DNA from: Aestuariimicrobium ganziense
GTDB taxonomy: Bacteria > Actinomycetota > Actinomycetes > Propionibacteriales > Propionibacteriaceae
Assembly (NCBI RefSeq): GCF_015352975.1
Contig: NZ_JACYIZ010000002.1
Coordinates: 385,279-449,278, forward strand
DNA: 64,000 nucleotides
Reading direction: 5' to 3'
In this document: in pieces, positions 19,599-28,203 of the stretch
Numbering within the stretch: position 1 is the first letter of the stretch
How the letters are laid out: every line of letters begins with the position of its first letter
Made by a program: the position numbers and the translations under genes
Notes under the pieces: model-generated
What the model was told of the DNA's origin: nothing
The model's database searches: none
The model's input: the letters and a program-made list of their open reading frames with translations, nothing else

Positions 19599-20621
19599 TC
19601 AGACGCGTCCCAGCCCGATGCCCAGCCATGCCGCGGCGAACAGTCCGTGCTGCAGCAGGGTGACGTAGCGATCGACCCCCGTGGCGGGCGATGCCTCGTC
19701 CGCAGCCACGATCGGGCACACCCGCACCCCGTGGCGCGCCGCCAACGACTGCAGTTCGCCACGTTCGCGCCGGGCCTGCGCCTCACCGAACCCGTCGTCG
19801 AGGGCCACCAGCACCGGGCGCAGCGGCTGTCCGTCAGCCACCGGGTCGGCGAACGGGTCGGCCTCTGTGGTGCCCTCGATCACCGGCACCAGCGCCTCGG
19901 CGTCGGCAGCCAGTGCGGGACGACCGGTGCTGCGGCGCAGCGACTCCGCGATCCGGCGCGAGGCTCGTGCCGACAGCACTCCTCCACCCCAGACCAGCGG
20001 CTCGGCATCGGCCAGCGCCAGCGCGATGTCCTTGGCCGGGTTGGCCGACAGGTCACGGTGCGGGCCACACAGCTCGGCGACCGCGTCGGCGGCATCGGCG
20101 ACCTGCTCGGGCTGGATCCGCGGGCCCAGGCCCAGTTCGTGCAGCACCGACAGCGCCTGCACCACCGCAGCCAGCGGGTCGCCGGTGGTCATCGGCAGCA
20201 CCATCGTCGAGCGCGACGCCGCCGCATCGGCGATCATCGAGTCGGGGTGGGCGGCCACCAGCAGCGAGGCTCCACGCCGCACCGCCTCAGCCACAGCCGA
20301 CATCAGCCCGGCCGGCGATCCCTCCGGCGCCAGCACCACGACCAGGTCGAGCGGACCCACCCACGCCGGCAGTCCATCGAAGGGCCAGGCCACGAACGGG
20401 GCCGGGCAGACCGTCTCGAGCACCGCCCTGACCAGGCGCGACTCCGCCCCCAAGGCGATCACCCCACGCGGGCGGTGGCCGGCCTCGAAGGTGCGGGCGA
20501 GCTCAGCGGCGGGCAGCTGGGCCTCGCGCCTGATCCGGGCGCCGGTCTCAGCCAGCGAGCGCAGCAGGTCATCGGCCCGAGGTGACAGTTCGTCCTCGAG
20601 CCGGGCGTCGTCGAAGTCCAT
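19599..20621 (-). CDS. SIS-domain protein, TobH / phosphosugar isomerase-like
   Basis: A 340-residue protein with the two-lobed sugar isomerase (SIS) pattern, seen in GVIALGAESRLVRAVLETV and VVVLAPEGSPAGLMSAVAEA followed by the second lobe LVWGGGVLSARASRRIAESL. It corresponds by position to Rv3256c (TobH) next to manB and may be a phosphoglucose/phosphomannose isomerase relative. Catalytic residues are not obvious, so isomerase activity is uncertain. Seven nucleotides separate it from trm112. Confidence 0.8.
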   Translation of the reverse strand: MDFDDARLEDELSPRADDLLRSLAETGARIRREAQLPAAELARTFEAGHRPRGVIALGAESRLVRAVLETVCPAPFVAWPFDGLPAWVGPLDLVVVLAPEGSPAGLMSAVAEAVRRGASLLVAAHPDSMIADAAASRSTMVLPMTTGDPLAAVVQALSVLHELGLGPRIQPEQVADAADAVAELCGPHRDLSANPAKDIALALADAEPLVWGGGVLSARASRRIAESLRRSTGRPALAADAEALVPVIEGTTEADPFADPVADGQPLRPVLVALDDGFGEAQARRERGELQSLAARHGVRVCPIVAADEASPATGVDRYVTLLQHGLFAAAWLGIGLGRV

Positions 20622-20627
20622 CGTTGG

Positions 20628-20822
20628 TCAATTGCCGAGCGGGTTGCGGGCCTCGTCGATCAACAGCACCGGGATGTTGTCGCGCACGGGGAAGGCCAGC
20701 CCGCACAGTGAGTTGGTGCAGGTGAGTTCTGAGGTGTCGTAGTCGACCGCGAACTGGCTGTGGCAGGCCGGGCAGGCGGCGATCTCGAGGAACTCCGGGG
20801 CCAGTTCCATCTGTTCGCTCAT
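20628..20822 (-). CDS. Trm112 family zinc-binding protein
   Basis: A 64-residue Trm112-type protein with four cysteines at 17, 20, 35 and 40 (ACPACHSQF and LTCTNSLCGLAFPVRDNIPV). In other organisms Trm112 proteins activate methyltransferases. The start overlaps the manB stop (ATGA). The manB-trm112-tobH order is conserved in actinobacteria. Confidence 0.9.
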   Translation of the reverse strand: MSEQMELAPEFLEIAACPACHSQFAVDYDTSELTCTNSLCGLAFPVRDNIPVLLIDEARNPLGN

Positions 20823-22249
20823 CGCGGGTCTCCGTTCGGGTCGGGGTCGTCCCCATTGTTGCGCACCAGGTCGAGCACGTCGTCACGCAGCGCTTCCATC
20901 ACCTCTGGGTCGCGGGCCTCGACGTTGAGCCTGAGCAGCGGCTCGGTGTTGCTGGGACGAAGGCTGATCCGCCACGGGCCTCGTCCCTCGGCCTCACCGG
21001 CCAGCAGCAGGCCGTCGCTCCAGTCCGCCTCGGCGCGTGGGGCGAACGCGGCTGCCACCTTCTGCATCGAGGCGGTGACGTCGGCCACCACCGAGTTGAT
21101 CTCGCCTGACGAGCAGTATCGCTCGTAGTCGGCGACCAGTTGGCTGAGCGGGCGTTCGTCGTGCCCGAGCAGGGTGAGCACGTGCAGCGCGGCCAGCATG
21201 CCGGTGTCAGCCCGCCAGAAGTCGCGGAAGTAGTAGTGGGCGGAATGCTCGCCACCGAAGACCGCGTCGTGCTCGGCCATCAGCGCCTTGACGTAGGTGT
21301 GGCCCACCGGTGAGACCACCAGCTCTCCCCCGTGCTCGGCGACCACCTCGGCGACGGTCTGTGAGGTGACCGAGTTGACCACGATGGTCCCACCGGGTTC
21401 GCGGGCCAGCTCGGCGGCCGCGATCAGGGCGGTGATCGCGCTGGGGTTCACCACCTCACCACGCTCGTCGATGATGAAGCAGCGGTCGGCATCGCCGTCG
21501 AAGACCAGGGCCAGGTCGGCACCGTGGTCACGCACCGCCTGCTGGGCGTCGACCAGGTTCTCGGGTTCGAGCGGGTTGGGCTGGTGGTTGGGGAAGCTGC
21601 CGTCCAGGTCCAGAAACAGCCCGATCACCTCGACGTTGAGCGGGTCGAGGGCCGCTGCGACGGTGTGGCCGGCCATGCCGTTGCCGGCGTCGACCACCAC
21701 CCGCAACGGACGCAGGTCCTGCCAGTCGACCAGCGAGCGCAGGTGCTCGGCGTAGGCGTCGAGGGTCTCGACCCGGCGGTACCGCTCGGGCGACCAGTCC
21801 TCGGGCACCGGCCCGGCGGCGGCGAATTCACCCGAGGCGTCGATCTCGATCGCGCGGTCGGCCAACTGCACCAGGAAGTCGGCGGTGACCGGGCGGGCCC
21901 CGCTGCGACAGAACTTGATGCCGTTGTAGTCGGCCGGGTTGTGGCTGGCGGTCAACTGCACACCGGGCACGTCCATCGATCCGGAGGCGAACCACAGTTG
22001 GTCGGTGCTGGCCAGTCCTGTGTCGAGCACCGACGCCCCACGGGCCAGGGCGCCCTGGATGAACGCGGTGGCCATCGCCACCCCCGAGGTGCGCATGTCG
22101 CGTCCGAGGACGAACCTCTGCCCGTTCAACCCGACGAGTTCGACGAAGGCGGCACCGATCGCCCGCGCGCCGGCCTCGTCCCACTGCGGCGGCTCACCGG
22201 TCACGGTCCCCCGGACGTCATTGGCCTTGAAGATCTCGCGTTCGAGCAC
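20819..22249 (-). CDS. manB: Phosphomannomutase/phosphoglucomutase
   Basis: Interconverts mannose-6-phosphate and mannose-1-phosphate for GDP-mannose. The catalytic phosphoserine is in QLTASHNPADYNGIKF, the metal loop is FDGDADRCF, the sugar-binding loop is GGEHSAHYYF and the phosphate loop RPSNTEPLLRLNVEA. An upstream TTG frame reaches 22273, but a TACGCT box ends 6 nt before GTG 22249 and the protein then starts MLEREIFKANDVRG, as in relatives; length 476. First gene of the manB-trm112-tobH run, paired functionally with manC at 29187. Confidence 0.94.
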   Translation of the reverse strand: MLEREIFKANDVRGTVTGEPPQWDEAGARAIGAAFVELVGLNGQRFVLGRDMRTSGVAMATAFIQGALARGASVLDTGLASTDQLWFASGSMDVPGVQLTASHNPADYNGIKFCRSGARPVTADFLVQLADRAIEIDASGEFAAAGPVPEDWSPERYRRVETLDAYAEHLRSLVDWQDLRPLRVVVDAGNGMAGHTVAAALDPLNVEVIGLFLDLDGSFPNHQPNPLEPENLVDAQQAVRDHGADLALVFDGDADRCFIIDERGEVVNPSAITALIAAAELAREPGGTIVVNSVTSQTVAEVVAEHGGELVVSPVGHTYVKALMAEHDAVFGGEHSAHYYFRDFWRADTGMLAALHVLTLLGHDERPLSQLVADYERYCSSGEINSVVADVTASMQKVAAAFAPRAEADWSDGLLLAGEAEGRGPWRISLRPSNTEPLLRLNVEARDPEVMEALRDDVLDLVRNNGDDPDPNGDPR

Positions 22250-22255
22250 GCGCTC

Positions 22256-22261
22256 AGCGTA
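22256..22261 (-). promoter_or_regulatory. -10 box (TACGCT) of manB
   Basis: Ends 6 nt before the GTG at 22249 and lies inside the longer alternative reading frame, which argues against the upstream TTG start. Confidence 0.45.
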
Positions 22262-22373
22262 GCGGCGTGGCAACCAGACGTTGCCCGACGCGGCGACGTA
22301 GCCTGCTCGAACAGAGGGTGGAGTCGTCCCGCCGCCCCCGCCCTTGCCCCACCCGAGACGTCAGAGGACCACG

Positions 22374-22730
22374 ATGCGCCGCTGCTCCAAGACCGGTTGC
22401 CACGCACACGCGACCTCGACGCTGACCTATGTCTACGCCGACTCCACCGCCGTGGTCGGGCCGCTGGCGTTGGCCGCGGTACCCGGCAGCTACGACCTGT
22501 GCCGGCAGCACTCCGACCGGGTCACCGCCCCGCGCGGCTGGGAGATGATCCGGCTGCCCGAGGACGAACTGCTCGCCCCGGTGCCTGCCGAGGACGACCT
22601 GCTGGCCCTGGCCAACGCCATTCGCGAGGTGGGCAACCGCACCGACGACGTGCGTGGTGCCGAGCCGTTGCCGCCCGGCGTGGTGGTGCTGGCCGAGAAG
22701 CGTCACCTGCGGGTCATCGCGGAGGGCTGA
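22374..22730 (+). CDS. DUF3499 family protein
   Basis: A 118-residue actinobacterial protein of unknown function. Cys4 and Cys9 in MRRCSKTGCH together with Cys43 and His46 in YDLCRQHSDRV suggest a zinc site, followed by PRGWEMIRL and a C-terminal helix. Start at ATG 22374 has AGAGGA upstream. Divergent from manB and overlapping the next gene by one base (TGATG). Confidence 0.88.
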   Translation: MRRCSKTGCHAHATSTLTYVYADSTAVVGPLALAAVPGSYDLCRQHSDRVTAPRGWEMIRLPEDELLAPVPAEDDLLALANAIREVGNRTDDVRGAEPLPPGVVVLAEKRHLRVIAEG

Positions 22731-23173
22731 TGGCACGCCATCGCGACCGCCACGGGCGAGGGATGCGCGGCCCGCTGGCAGCACCGAACCCGCACACCGG
22801 CCGCCAAGTGGCACTGCGCTGGCCGTTGAGCCGGGCGGAGTGGTTCGTCGACTGCCTCGAGGCTGCGATCGACCGGGTCAACCTCGCCGCCCCCGAGGTG
22901 CTGGGCAACATCACCATCGCCATGGAGGAAGTGCCCACCGCAATGCGGCACGAGGACGACCGCGTGCCCCTGGCCAGCGCCATCGAGGCCAGCGGCCAGC
23001 GTGGTGCACGCATCGTGCTCTACCGGCGTCCGTTGGAGCACCGCTCCACCAGTCGCCGGGGGCTGCGTCGTCTGGTGCACCGCACCTTGGTCGAGCAGGT
23101 GGCCGCCCTCACCGGACGCAGCATCCTCGACCTCGACCCCGACTTCGACGAGGACGACGACACCGACGATTGA
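22730..23173 (+). CDS. Zincin-like (metallopeptidase family) protein lacking the HExxH motif
   Basis: A 147-residue protein whose order after DUF3499 matches Rv3259 in M. tuberculosis. The stretch ARIVLYRRPLEHRS aligns with the zincin-like DUF1025 family. The segment where the family has a VxHExxHH zinc site reads LVHRTLVEQVAALTG (about 118-132), so the metal ligands and catalytic Glu are missing. It is probably a non-enzymatic relative. The acidic tail FDEDDDTDD ends the protein. The ATG overlaps the DUF3499 stop. Confidence 0.75.
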   Translation: MARHRDRHGRGMRGPLAAPNPHTGRQVALRWPLSRAEWFVDCLEAAIDRVNLAAPEVLGNITIAMEEVPTAMRHEDDRVPLASAIEASGQRGARIVLYRRPLEHRSTSRRGLRRLVHRTLVEQVAALTGRSILDLDPDFDEDDDTDD

Positions 23174-23195
23174 CCGCCGGCCCGTGCCGCCACCC

Positions 23196-24413
23196 TCAGC
23201 GCAGGCCGGGATCGTTCGAGACCTGGGCACCCGACTCGGTCTCGCGAACCTGCAGCACGCGTCGGGCCGCCAGCCCTCGATTGCTGACCAGCACCGCGAC
23301 CACCGGGCCGCCGGTGACTCGGTTGGCACCGGCTCGGACCGGCAGGGTGACCAGGGCCCCAGCCGCCACCGACAGCGACTGGCCCGCCACCTCGACGGTG
23401 ATGTCGTCATCGGACGGGTTGACCAGGTGCAGCGTGCCGCCCGGGGCGTGCACCAGGGCATCGGTGCTGGGCTCGGAAGCGGGAATCAGCGCCGCGTCCG
23501 CCCCGAGCCGCACGTGCAGGCTGGCCGCGATCTCGCCACGGTTGGCATCGACCCGCACGGCGGCCGGCTCACCGTTGACGGCCGTGGTCAGATCGAGTGC
23601 CCGGGTCGACATCGGCTCGAGTTCGACGCTCTCCTGCCCCGAGGGGGTGAAGGCCCCGCGGGCACCAAGGATGCTGATCGAGGCTGTGACGGGCTCGGCA
23701 CCGGGGTTGGTCAGCAGCAGGCTGACCCGGGTGACCTTGGCGGGGACCCCGGCGACCACCTGGCGCTGGGCCGGTTCCAGACCGAGGGCCTGGTCGAGGC
23801 CCCCTGCCCTAGCCGAGAGCCGGGCGGTGGCGATGATGCGTCCCTGCGAGGTTCTCACCGCAACGCCTACCGGCTCGCCTGCCGGCGCCAGCACCGACAT
23901 GGGCACCACCCGGCTGGAGCGTCTCGCCACTGACAGCCCGCGAGCACCCGACTCGATCACCTCGCCGTCAGCACCGTAGAGGGTGAGGTTGACGACGGCG
24001 TCGGTGCCGTCGGTGTTGAGCAGGACGATGTCAGAGGTGGCCGGGTCGGGCAGTTGCAGCATCGTCTGGGTGACCGGGGCGGCGCACTCGGCCCAGACCA
24101 GCCCGGTGCGCGACCCGAGGGCGGCAGTGGCAGAGCGCGACGAGCCGGCGTCGGCGATCGAGAGCCGCACCGGTGCCCTGACCCCGAAAGCTTGGCCGCC
24201 ACCCTGGACGACGGTGGTGTCGAGGCCGGTGACGGTCGTGTCCGGCGGCGCCATCAGCTGGCCTTGGCTGAGGATGAGACAGCCGGCCTCACCAGGGGGC
24301 GCGGCCTGGGCAGGGCCTGCCGCCGGCGGCCGTTCGACGGGTGAGGTCTCGGCACCCAGCAGGGCTACTGCGGACAGCAGCACCACGAGCAGGGTGAGCA
24401 GTTTGCTGCGCAT
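23196..24413 (-). CDS. DUF5719 family exported protein
   Basis: A 405-residue protein starting MRSKLLTLLVVLLSAVALL, a probable signal peptide or N-terminal anchor with cleavage near residue 25-40. The remainder is beta-rich with repeats of the form VNLTLYGADGEVIESG and LLLTNPGAEPVTASISILG, which read as immunoglobulin-like folds outside the membrane. The family is found beside the large membrane glycosyltransferase in actinobacteria, and here the gap is only 4 nt, so the two likely act together at the envelope. Exact role unknown. Confidence 0.85.
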   Translation of the reverse strand: MRSKLLTLLVVLLSAVALLGAETSPVERPPAAGPAQAAPPGEAGCLILSQGQLMAPPDTTVTGLDTTVVQGGGQAFGVRAPVRLSIADAGSSRSATAALGSRTGLVWAECAAPVTQTMLQLPDPATSDIVLLNTDGTDAVVNLTLYGADGEVIESGARGLSVARRSSRVVPMSVLAPAGEPVGVAVRTSQGRIIATARLSARAGGLDQALGLEPAQRQVVAGVPAKVTRVSLLLTNPGAEPVTASISILGARGAFTPSGQESVELEPMSTRALDLTTAVNGEPAAVRVDANRGEIAASLHVRLGADAALIPASEPSTDALVHAPGGTLHLVNPSDDDITVEVAGQSLSVAAGALVTLPVRAGANRVTGGPVVAVLVSNRGLAARRVLQVRETESGAQVSNDPGLR

Positions 24414-24417
24414 GATG

Positions 24418-27400
24418 TCAGTCCCCTCCCGCGTGGCGAGCGGTCGGTCGTCCCAGACGTTGGCGACCCAGCGTGGGTGCGGCCAGGACGAGCAGCACCA
24501 GCAGCACCGCTCCTTCCCAGACCCCAGCCCAGGTCGACGGTGCGGTCGCCCAGCTGACCGTTCCGCTCTGCCCGCCGAGCGGGACGCTGAAGGCGGTGGC
24601 GCCGACCTGCTGATGTGCGCCGGTGACCCGTTGGCCACCGACCTCGACCCGCCAACGCGGATCTGGGGTCTCGGCCACGACGAGCCGGCCGGTGGTGCCG
24701 GGGTCGACGCTGCCCGCGGCGAGGTTGACCGGGTCGGTCTGGCCCTCGGGCAGCACCCGTGCCCGGCTGACCAGTCCGGAGACGGTGAACACGGTGGTGT
24801 CTCGGTCAGCCGGGGCGGCCACCAGGCCCTGGGTGTTGGTGAGTGCGGTGAGCTGCTCGGTGGTGGGTCGGTTCACCCAGACGTGTCCGATGCCCAGGGC
24901 GCTGAGTTGCTGGGCGAAGTCGCCGGCCGGAGTGGCCGCGGCGATCTGCCCGACCAGGGCTTGGACCGTCGATGCCCACTCGGGGGTGCCACCGGCCGGG
25001 TGCTGTTCGCCGGTTCCCCAGCGCGGGGAATCGGCGCTGGTCAGGTTCCAGGTCAGACCACTGGGGCGCACCTGCACCATCAGGGTGCGGGTCGCCCTGG
25101 GCGAGTCCTGCACGCTGGTGACGTGGGCCGGCAACTGGCTCTCGGCCAGCCGCAGCGGTCCTTGGTTGGCGGCCAACTGCCAGCCGACGGCACCGGCCAC
25201 CACTGCGGCCGAAACGACGATGGCGACCAGCAGCCCGAGTCGGTCGCGATCCGGACGATCCCGGTCGGGTCGAACTCGCTCGGCTCGATCTGGGTCGGTT
25301 CGGTCTCGGCCGGGTCGGTCGGCCGCGTTTCGTCCTCGGGTCACCAGCAGCAGCACGCTGGTCAGCAGGACGAACATGGCCAGCACCACCCAGGTGTCCG
25401 GCAGCGGACGAACCGGCGCCCCGTCCACCGTGACCACCTGGCGGCCGAGCCAGCCCCCGAGGGCGATCAGCGCCAACGCCAGGCCGAGCAGCGCGGCGCC
25501 ATGGCGTCGTCCCGCCCGCCAGTCGACGGCGGCGACCACGGCTGCCGCCAGCCAGAGCACGGCGAACACGGCCAGCGAGGCCCACGCGGCCGGGGCCCCC
25601 TCACCGAGTCGGCCCGCGGCCAGCGCGAGCGGCCGCGGCGCCTGGGCTGCGGCCACAGCAGCCGTCGGGTCGGCGGCGGTGAGCAGCCGTGCCGGCTGCG
25701 CGGCCAGGCGCCACCACCACGGCGCTGAGAGCAGCGCGGGCAGCAACCCGACGACCAGCGTGCGTCCGGTGAATCGACGCGCGGCGACGGCATGGACGAC
25801 CGCCACCACCAGGGCGACCAACCAGAACGCCGGTTGGGCGGTGCCGAGCAACGCCAGCCACAGCGCCAGCAGTCCCGGTGCCCGCCAGATCTCGCCCTGC
25901 ACGAGGTCGGCGGTGGAGTCGCGCCGGTCCTGGTCGAACCAGCGCAGCAGCGCCGAGGCTGCCAGCGGGGCCACCACCGCCACCGCGATCGCGGTCACCG
26001 ACCCTCGAGACACCAGCCCGAGCACCGCCACCAGCACGCCCCAGGCGGCCGACAGCAGTCCCACCTGCCAGCCATCGGGACGCACCGACGACGAGCCACG
26101 TCGACGCACCAGGGTCCGGGCCAGCGAAGAGAAGGTGAGCCCGGCCCACAGCGGAGCCCCGAGGACGACCAGCCGCACCAGCAGTTCGGGCATCCCTGCT
26201 GTCAGCCACGAGCCGAGGGCGGCCAGCCCCAGCCAGGGCGCATTGGGGCCCGGGTGACCGGCGGCGGGCTCCAGCCAGGCCGCAAAGGCCTGCCGCGGTC
26301 CGGCGGGGGCGGGCAGCAGGTGGGGCGAGGTCAGTGACCCCGCCCAGAGCTTCGAGCGTGCGGCCCACAGGGTGAGCAGGGCCAGGGCCACGAGCAGCGC
26401 GGTGGTGGGGGCCAGCAGCCGGGCCCGCGTGCGTCCGCCGGTGAAGTCGTCGCCGGTGAGGTCGTCCAGGCTGGTGCCCGAGGAGTCGTCGCGAGCCTCG
26501 CGGTAGCGGTCGGTGAAGGCACCCGCCCCTGCGCTGACCAGGAACGCCAACCTGGCCCAAAGTCCCGGGCGCAGCGCAGCCGACCCGCTCACACTGTCGG
26601 ACGTCCCGGACTCGTCGCCATGCGGTTGCGCCTCGCGCCGCCCACGCATCCGGTGCACCACCTTGCGGTCACGCAGCACCGCCCCGGCGGAGCGCCACGC
26701 GGTGCGGGCGTCGGCGAGGTTCTTGCCGAGCAGCATGACCAGCGCGGTGAGCAGGCTGACCACGCTGAGGCGGAGAGCGGTCAGGGTGGGGCGCGGCGAG
26801 CGGGCCATCAGCAGGCGTTGCCCGCTGAGTCGGTCGAGCAGCGGCAGGTCGTCGGAGACCGCCGACTCCCGGTCGCCCCATCGTCCGACCTGGTGGTGGT
26901 GCAGCGCTGCTTCGGGCACGGTGACCACGGTGAGCCCGGCGTCGTTGGCACGCCAGCCCAGGTCGACCGCGTCACGGAACAGGGGCAGGTCGGGGTCGAA
27001 ACCTTCCAGCGACTCCCAGGCGTTGCGACTGATCAGCAGACCGGCGGTCGACCCGCCGAGGGTGGCCGTCGGTTCCTGCTGGTGCTGGTCGATGTCGCCC
27101 GGTTCGACGCTGAGCACTCGCCTGGACCCTGTCGAGATCGACTGGCCGATCTCGAGCAGCAGGTCGGGATGGTTGCGCCTGCGCGGGGCCAGCAGCTTGG
27201 GGAACAGCAGGTCGGGGCGCGACTGTGCCGCGGCTGCCCGCAACAGGGCGGTGAGGGCGTCGGGTCGGGGTTCGAGGTCGTCGTGCAGGAACCAGATCCA
27301 GCGGTGGTGGTCGGCGAGCACCTCGAGGGCCGGAGCCGCGGCGTCGCCGAAACCGGACGAGGGTCCCGTCAGCAGGTCGTCGACGACCCCTTCCTCCAGC

Positions 27401-27666
27401 GCCTGTTCGAGCAGGGCTCGCGAGCCGTCGGTGGAGGCGGCATCGACCGCGACCAGCCAACCGGGTCGCTGGTCGAGCGCCGCCAAGGCACGCAGCGTGC
27501 GTGGCAGCCATCCCTCACCGTTGTGGACGACCAGCACGGTCGCCACCTGCTCGGGTTCCACCTGTGCTGGTGGGGCGTCGTCGCGATCGTGGGCCCAGCC
27601 CCAGAGGTCGTCGTCGCCTGCCTGCGGCGCAGCGCTGCGCTCATCGGTCACGGCGGGCATCCTCAC
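24418..27666 (-). CDS. Large membrane family-2 glycosyltransferase
   Basis: A 1082-residue protein. The first 290 residues form a GT-A glycosyltransferase: VATVLVVHNGEGWLPRTL, DAASTDGSRALLE, the metal-binding region WIWFLHDDLEPRPDAL and FRDAVDLGWRAN. About ten membrane segments follow, then a C-terminal extracytoplasmic part (WRVEVGGQRVTGAHQQVGAT). Probably adds a sugar to an envelope polymer. A run of Asp/Arg-rich near-repeats (DRPGRDRTDPDRAER, DRDRPDRDRLG) sits between two membrane segments near residue 800-830. GTG 27666 or ATG 27660 may be the start. Confidence 0.88.
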   Translation of the reverse strand: MRMPAVTDERSAAPQAGDDDLWGWAHDRDDAPPAQVEPEQVATVLVVHNGEGWLPRTLRALAALDQRPGWLVAVDAASTDGSRALLEQALEEGVVDDLLTGPSSGFGDAAAPALEVLADHHRWIWFLHDDLEPRPDALTALLRAAAAQSRPDLLFPKLLAPRRRNHPDLLLEIGQSISTGSRRVLSVEPGDIDQHQQEPTATLGGSTAGLLISRNAWESLEGFDPDLPLFRDAVDLGWRANDAGLTVVTVPEAALHHHQVGRWGDRESAVSDDLPLLDRLSGQRLLMARSPRPTLTALRLSVVSLLTALVMLLGKNLADARTAWRSAGAVLRDRKVVHRMRGRREAQPHGDESGTSDSVSGSAALRPGLWARLAFLVSAGAGAFTDRYREARDDSSGTSLDDLTGDDFTGGRTRARLLAPTTALLVALALLTLWAARSKLWAGSLTSPHLLPAPAGPRQAFAAWLEPAAGHPGPNAPWLGLAALGSWLTAGMPELLVRLVVLGAPLWAGLTFSSLARTLVRRRGSSSVRPDGWQVGLLSAAWGVLVAVLGLVSRGSVTAIAVAVVAPLAASALLRWFDQDRRDSTADLVQGEIWRAPGLLALWLALLGTAQPAFWLVALVVAVVHAVAARRFTGRTLVVGLLPALLSAPWWWRLAAQPARLLTAADPTAAVAAAQAPRPLALAAGRLGEGAPAAWASLAVFAVLWLAAAVVAAVDWRAGRRHGAALLGLALALIALGGWLGRQVVTVDGAPVRPLPDTWVVLAMFVLLTSVLLLVTRGRNAADRPGRDRTDPDRAERVRPDRDRPDRDRLGLLVAIVVSAAVVAGAVGWQLAANQGPLRLAESQLPAHVTSVQDSPRATRTLMVQVRPSGLTWNLTSADSPRWGTGEQHPAGGTPEWASTVQALVGQIAAATPAGDFAQQLSALGIGHVWVNRPTTEQLTALTNTQGLVAAPADRDTTVFTVSGLVSRARVLPEGQTDPVNLAAGSVDPGTTGRLVVAETPDPRWRVEVGGQRVTGAHQQVGATAFSVPLGGQSGTVSWATAPSTWAGVWEGAVLLVLLVLAAPTLGRQRLGRPTARHAGGD

Positions 27667-27740
27667 ATGGGTGGAGGTCGACGCTGGCGGTCAGCGCTCG
27701 ATGGAACCATCCCATGGTGGTGCACCGGAGGCGGACGCAC

Positions 27741-27775
27741 AAACCCCCGGCGGCGACACGTTCGTCGGCCGGGGG
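27741..27775 (-). terminator. Rho-independent terminator of whiB
   Basis: On the minus strand CCCCCGGC and GCCGGGGG pair around a loop that itself has a short CGAC/GTCG stem, followed by TTTG. It lies about 20 nt after the whiB stop and separates whiB from the glycosyltransferase gene. Confidence 0.7.
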
Positions 27776-27796
27776 CAGGTGGTGGTGAAGATCAGG

Positions 27797-28054
27797 TCAG
27801 GCCCGGCGCTTGAGGCGGCGCCGCTCGCGCTCGGAGAGTCCACCCCAGATGCCGAAGCGCTCGTCCATCGCCAGCGCGTACTCGAGGCACTCACGCTTGA
27901 CCTCGCAGGAGTCGCAGACCTTCTTGGCCTCGCGGGTCGAACCGCCCTTCTCGGGGAAGAACGCCTCCGGGTCGGTCTGGGCGCACAGGGCACGCTCCTG
28001 CCAGGTGACCTCGTCCTCGTCAGCCATGGACAGCACTGTCAGCAGCTCACGCAC
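27797..28054 (-). CDS. whiB: WhiB family iron-sulfur transcription factor (WhiB2/WhmD type)
   Basis: An 85-residue WhiB protein with the four Fe-S ligands Cys24, Cys47, Cys50 and Cys56, the GIWGGLSERERR turn and a basic C-terminus (RRRLKRRA) for DNA contact. Its position between the membrane glycosyltransferase and manC matches whiB2 of M. tuberculosis (Rv3260c), which regulates division and septation with sigma-A. GTG at 28054 has GAGAGGAC upstream, so this mRNA has a leader; an imperfect palindrome at 28109-28126 may be its operator. Confidence 0.95.
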   Translation of the reverse strand: MRELLTVLSMADEDEVTWQERALCAQTDPEAFFPEKGGSTREAKKVCDSCEVKRECLEYALAMDERFGIWGGLSERERRRLKRRA

Positions 28055-28108
28055 TGGTTCGTCCTCTCGACCCGAAAGCCCGGGGTGGGGTGTTGGGCTT
28101 GTGGGTCA

Positions 28109-28126
28109 AATTACACGGGTGTGATT
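28109..28126. promoter_or_regulatory. Imperfect palindrome upstream of whiB
   Basis: AATTACACGGGTGTGATT is an 18-bp inverted repeat with one mismatch pair, in an otherwise GC-rich 149-nt gap. Position about 55 nt before the whiB start suggests an operator or -35/-10 overlap. Inference only. Confidence 0.4.
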
Positions 28127-28203
28127 CACCCTCGTCAAGCCGAAGAGCGAAATCGTCAGGCGTGCTGCCGTGGTGAGGAGTGCCGCAGGTGCCCGAGAGT
28201 GCC

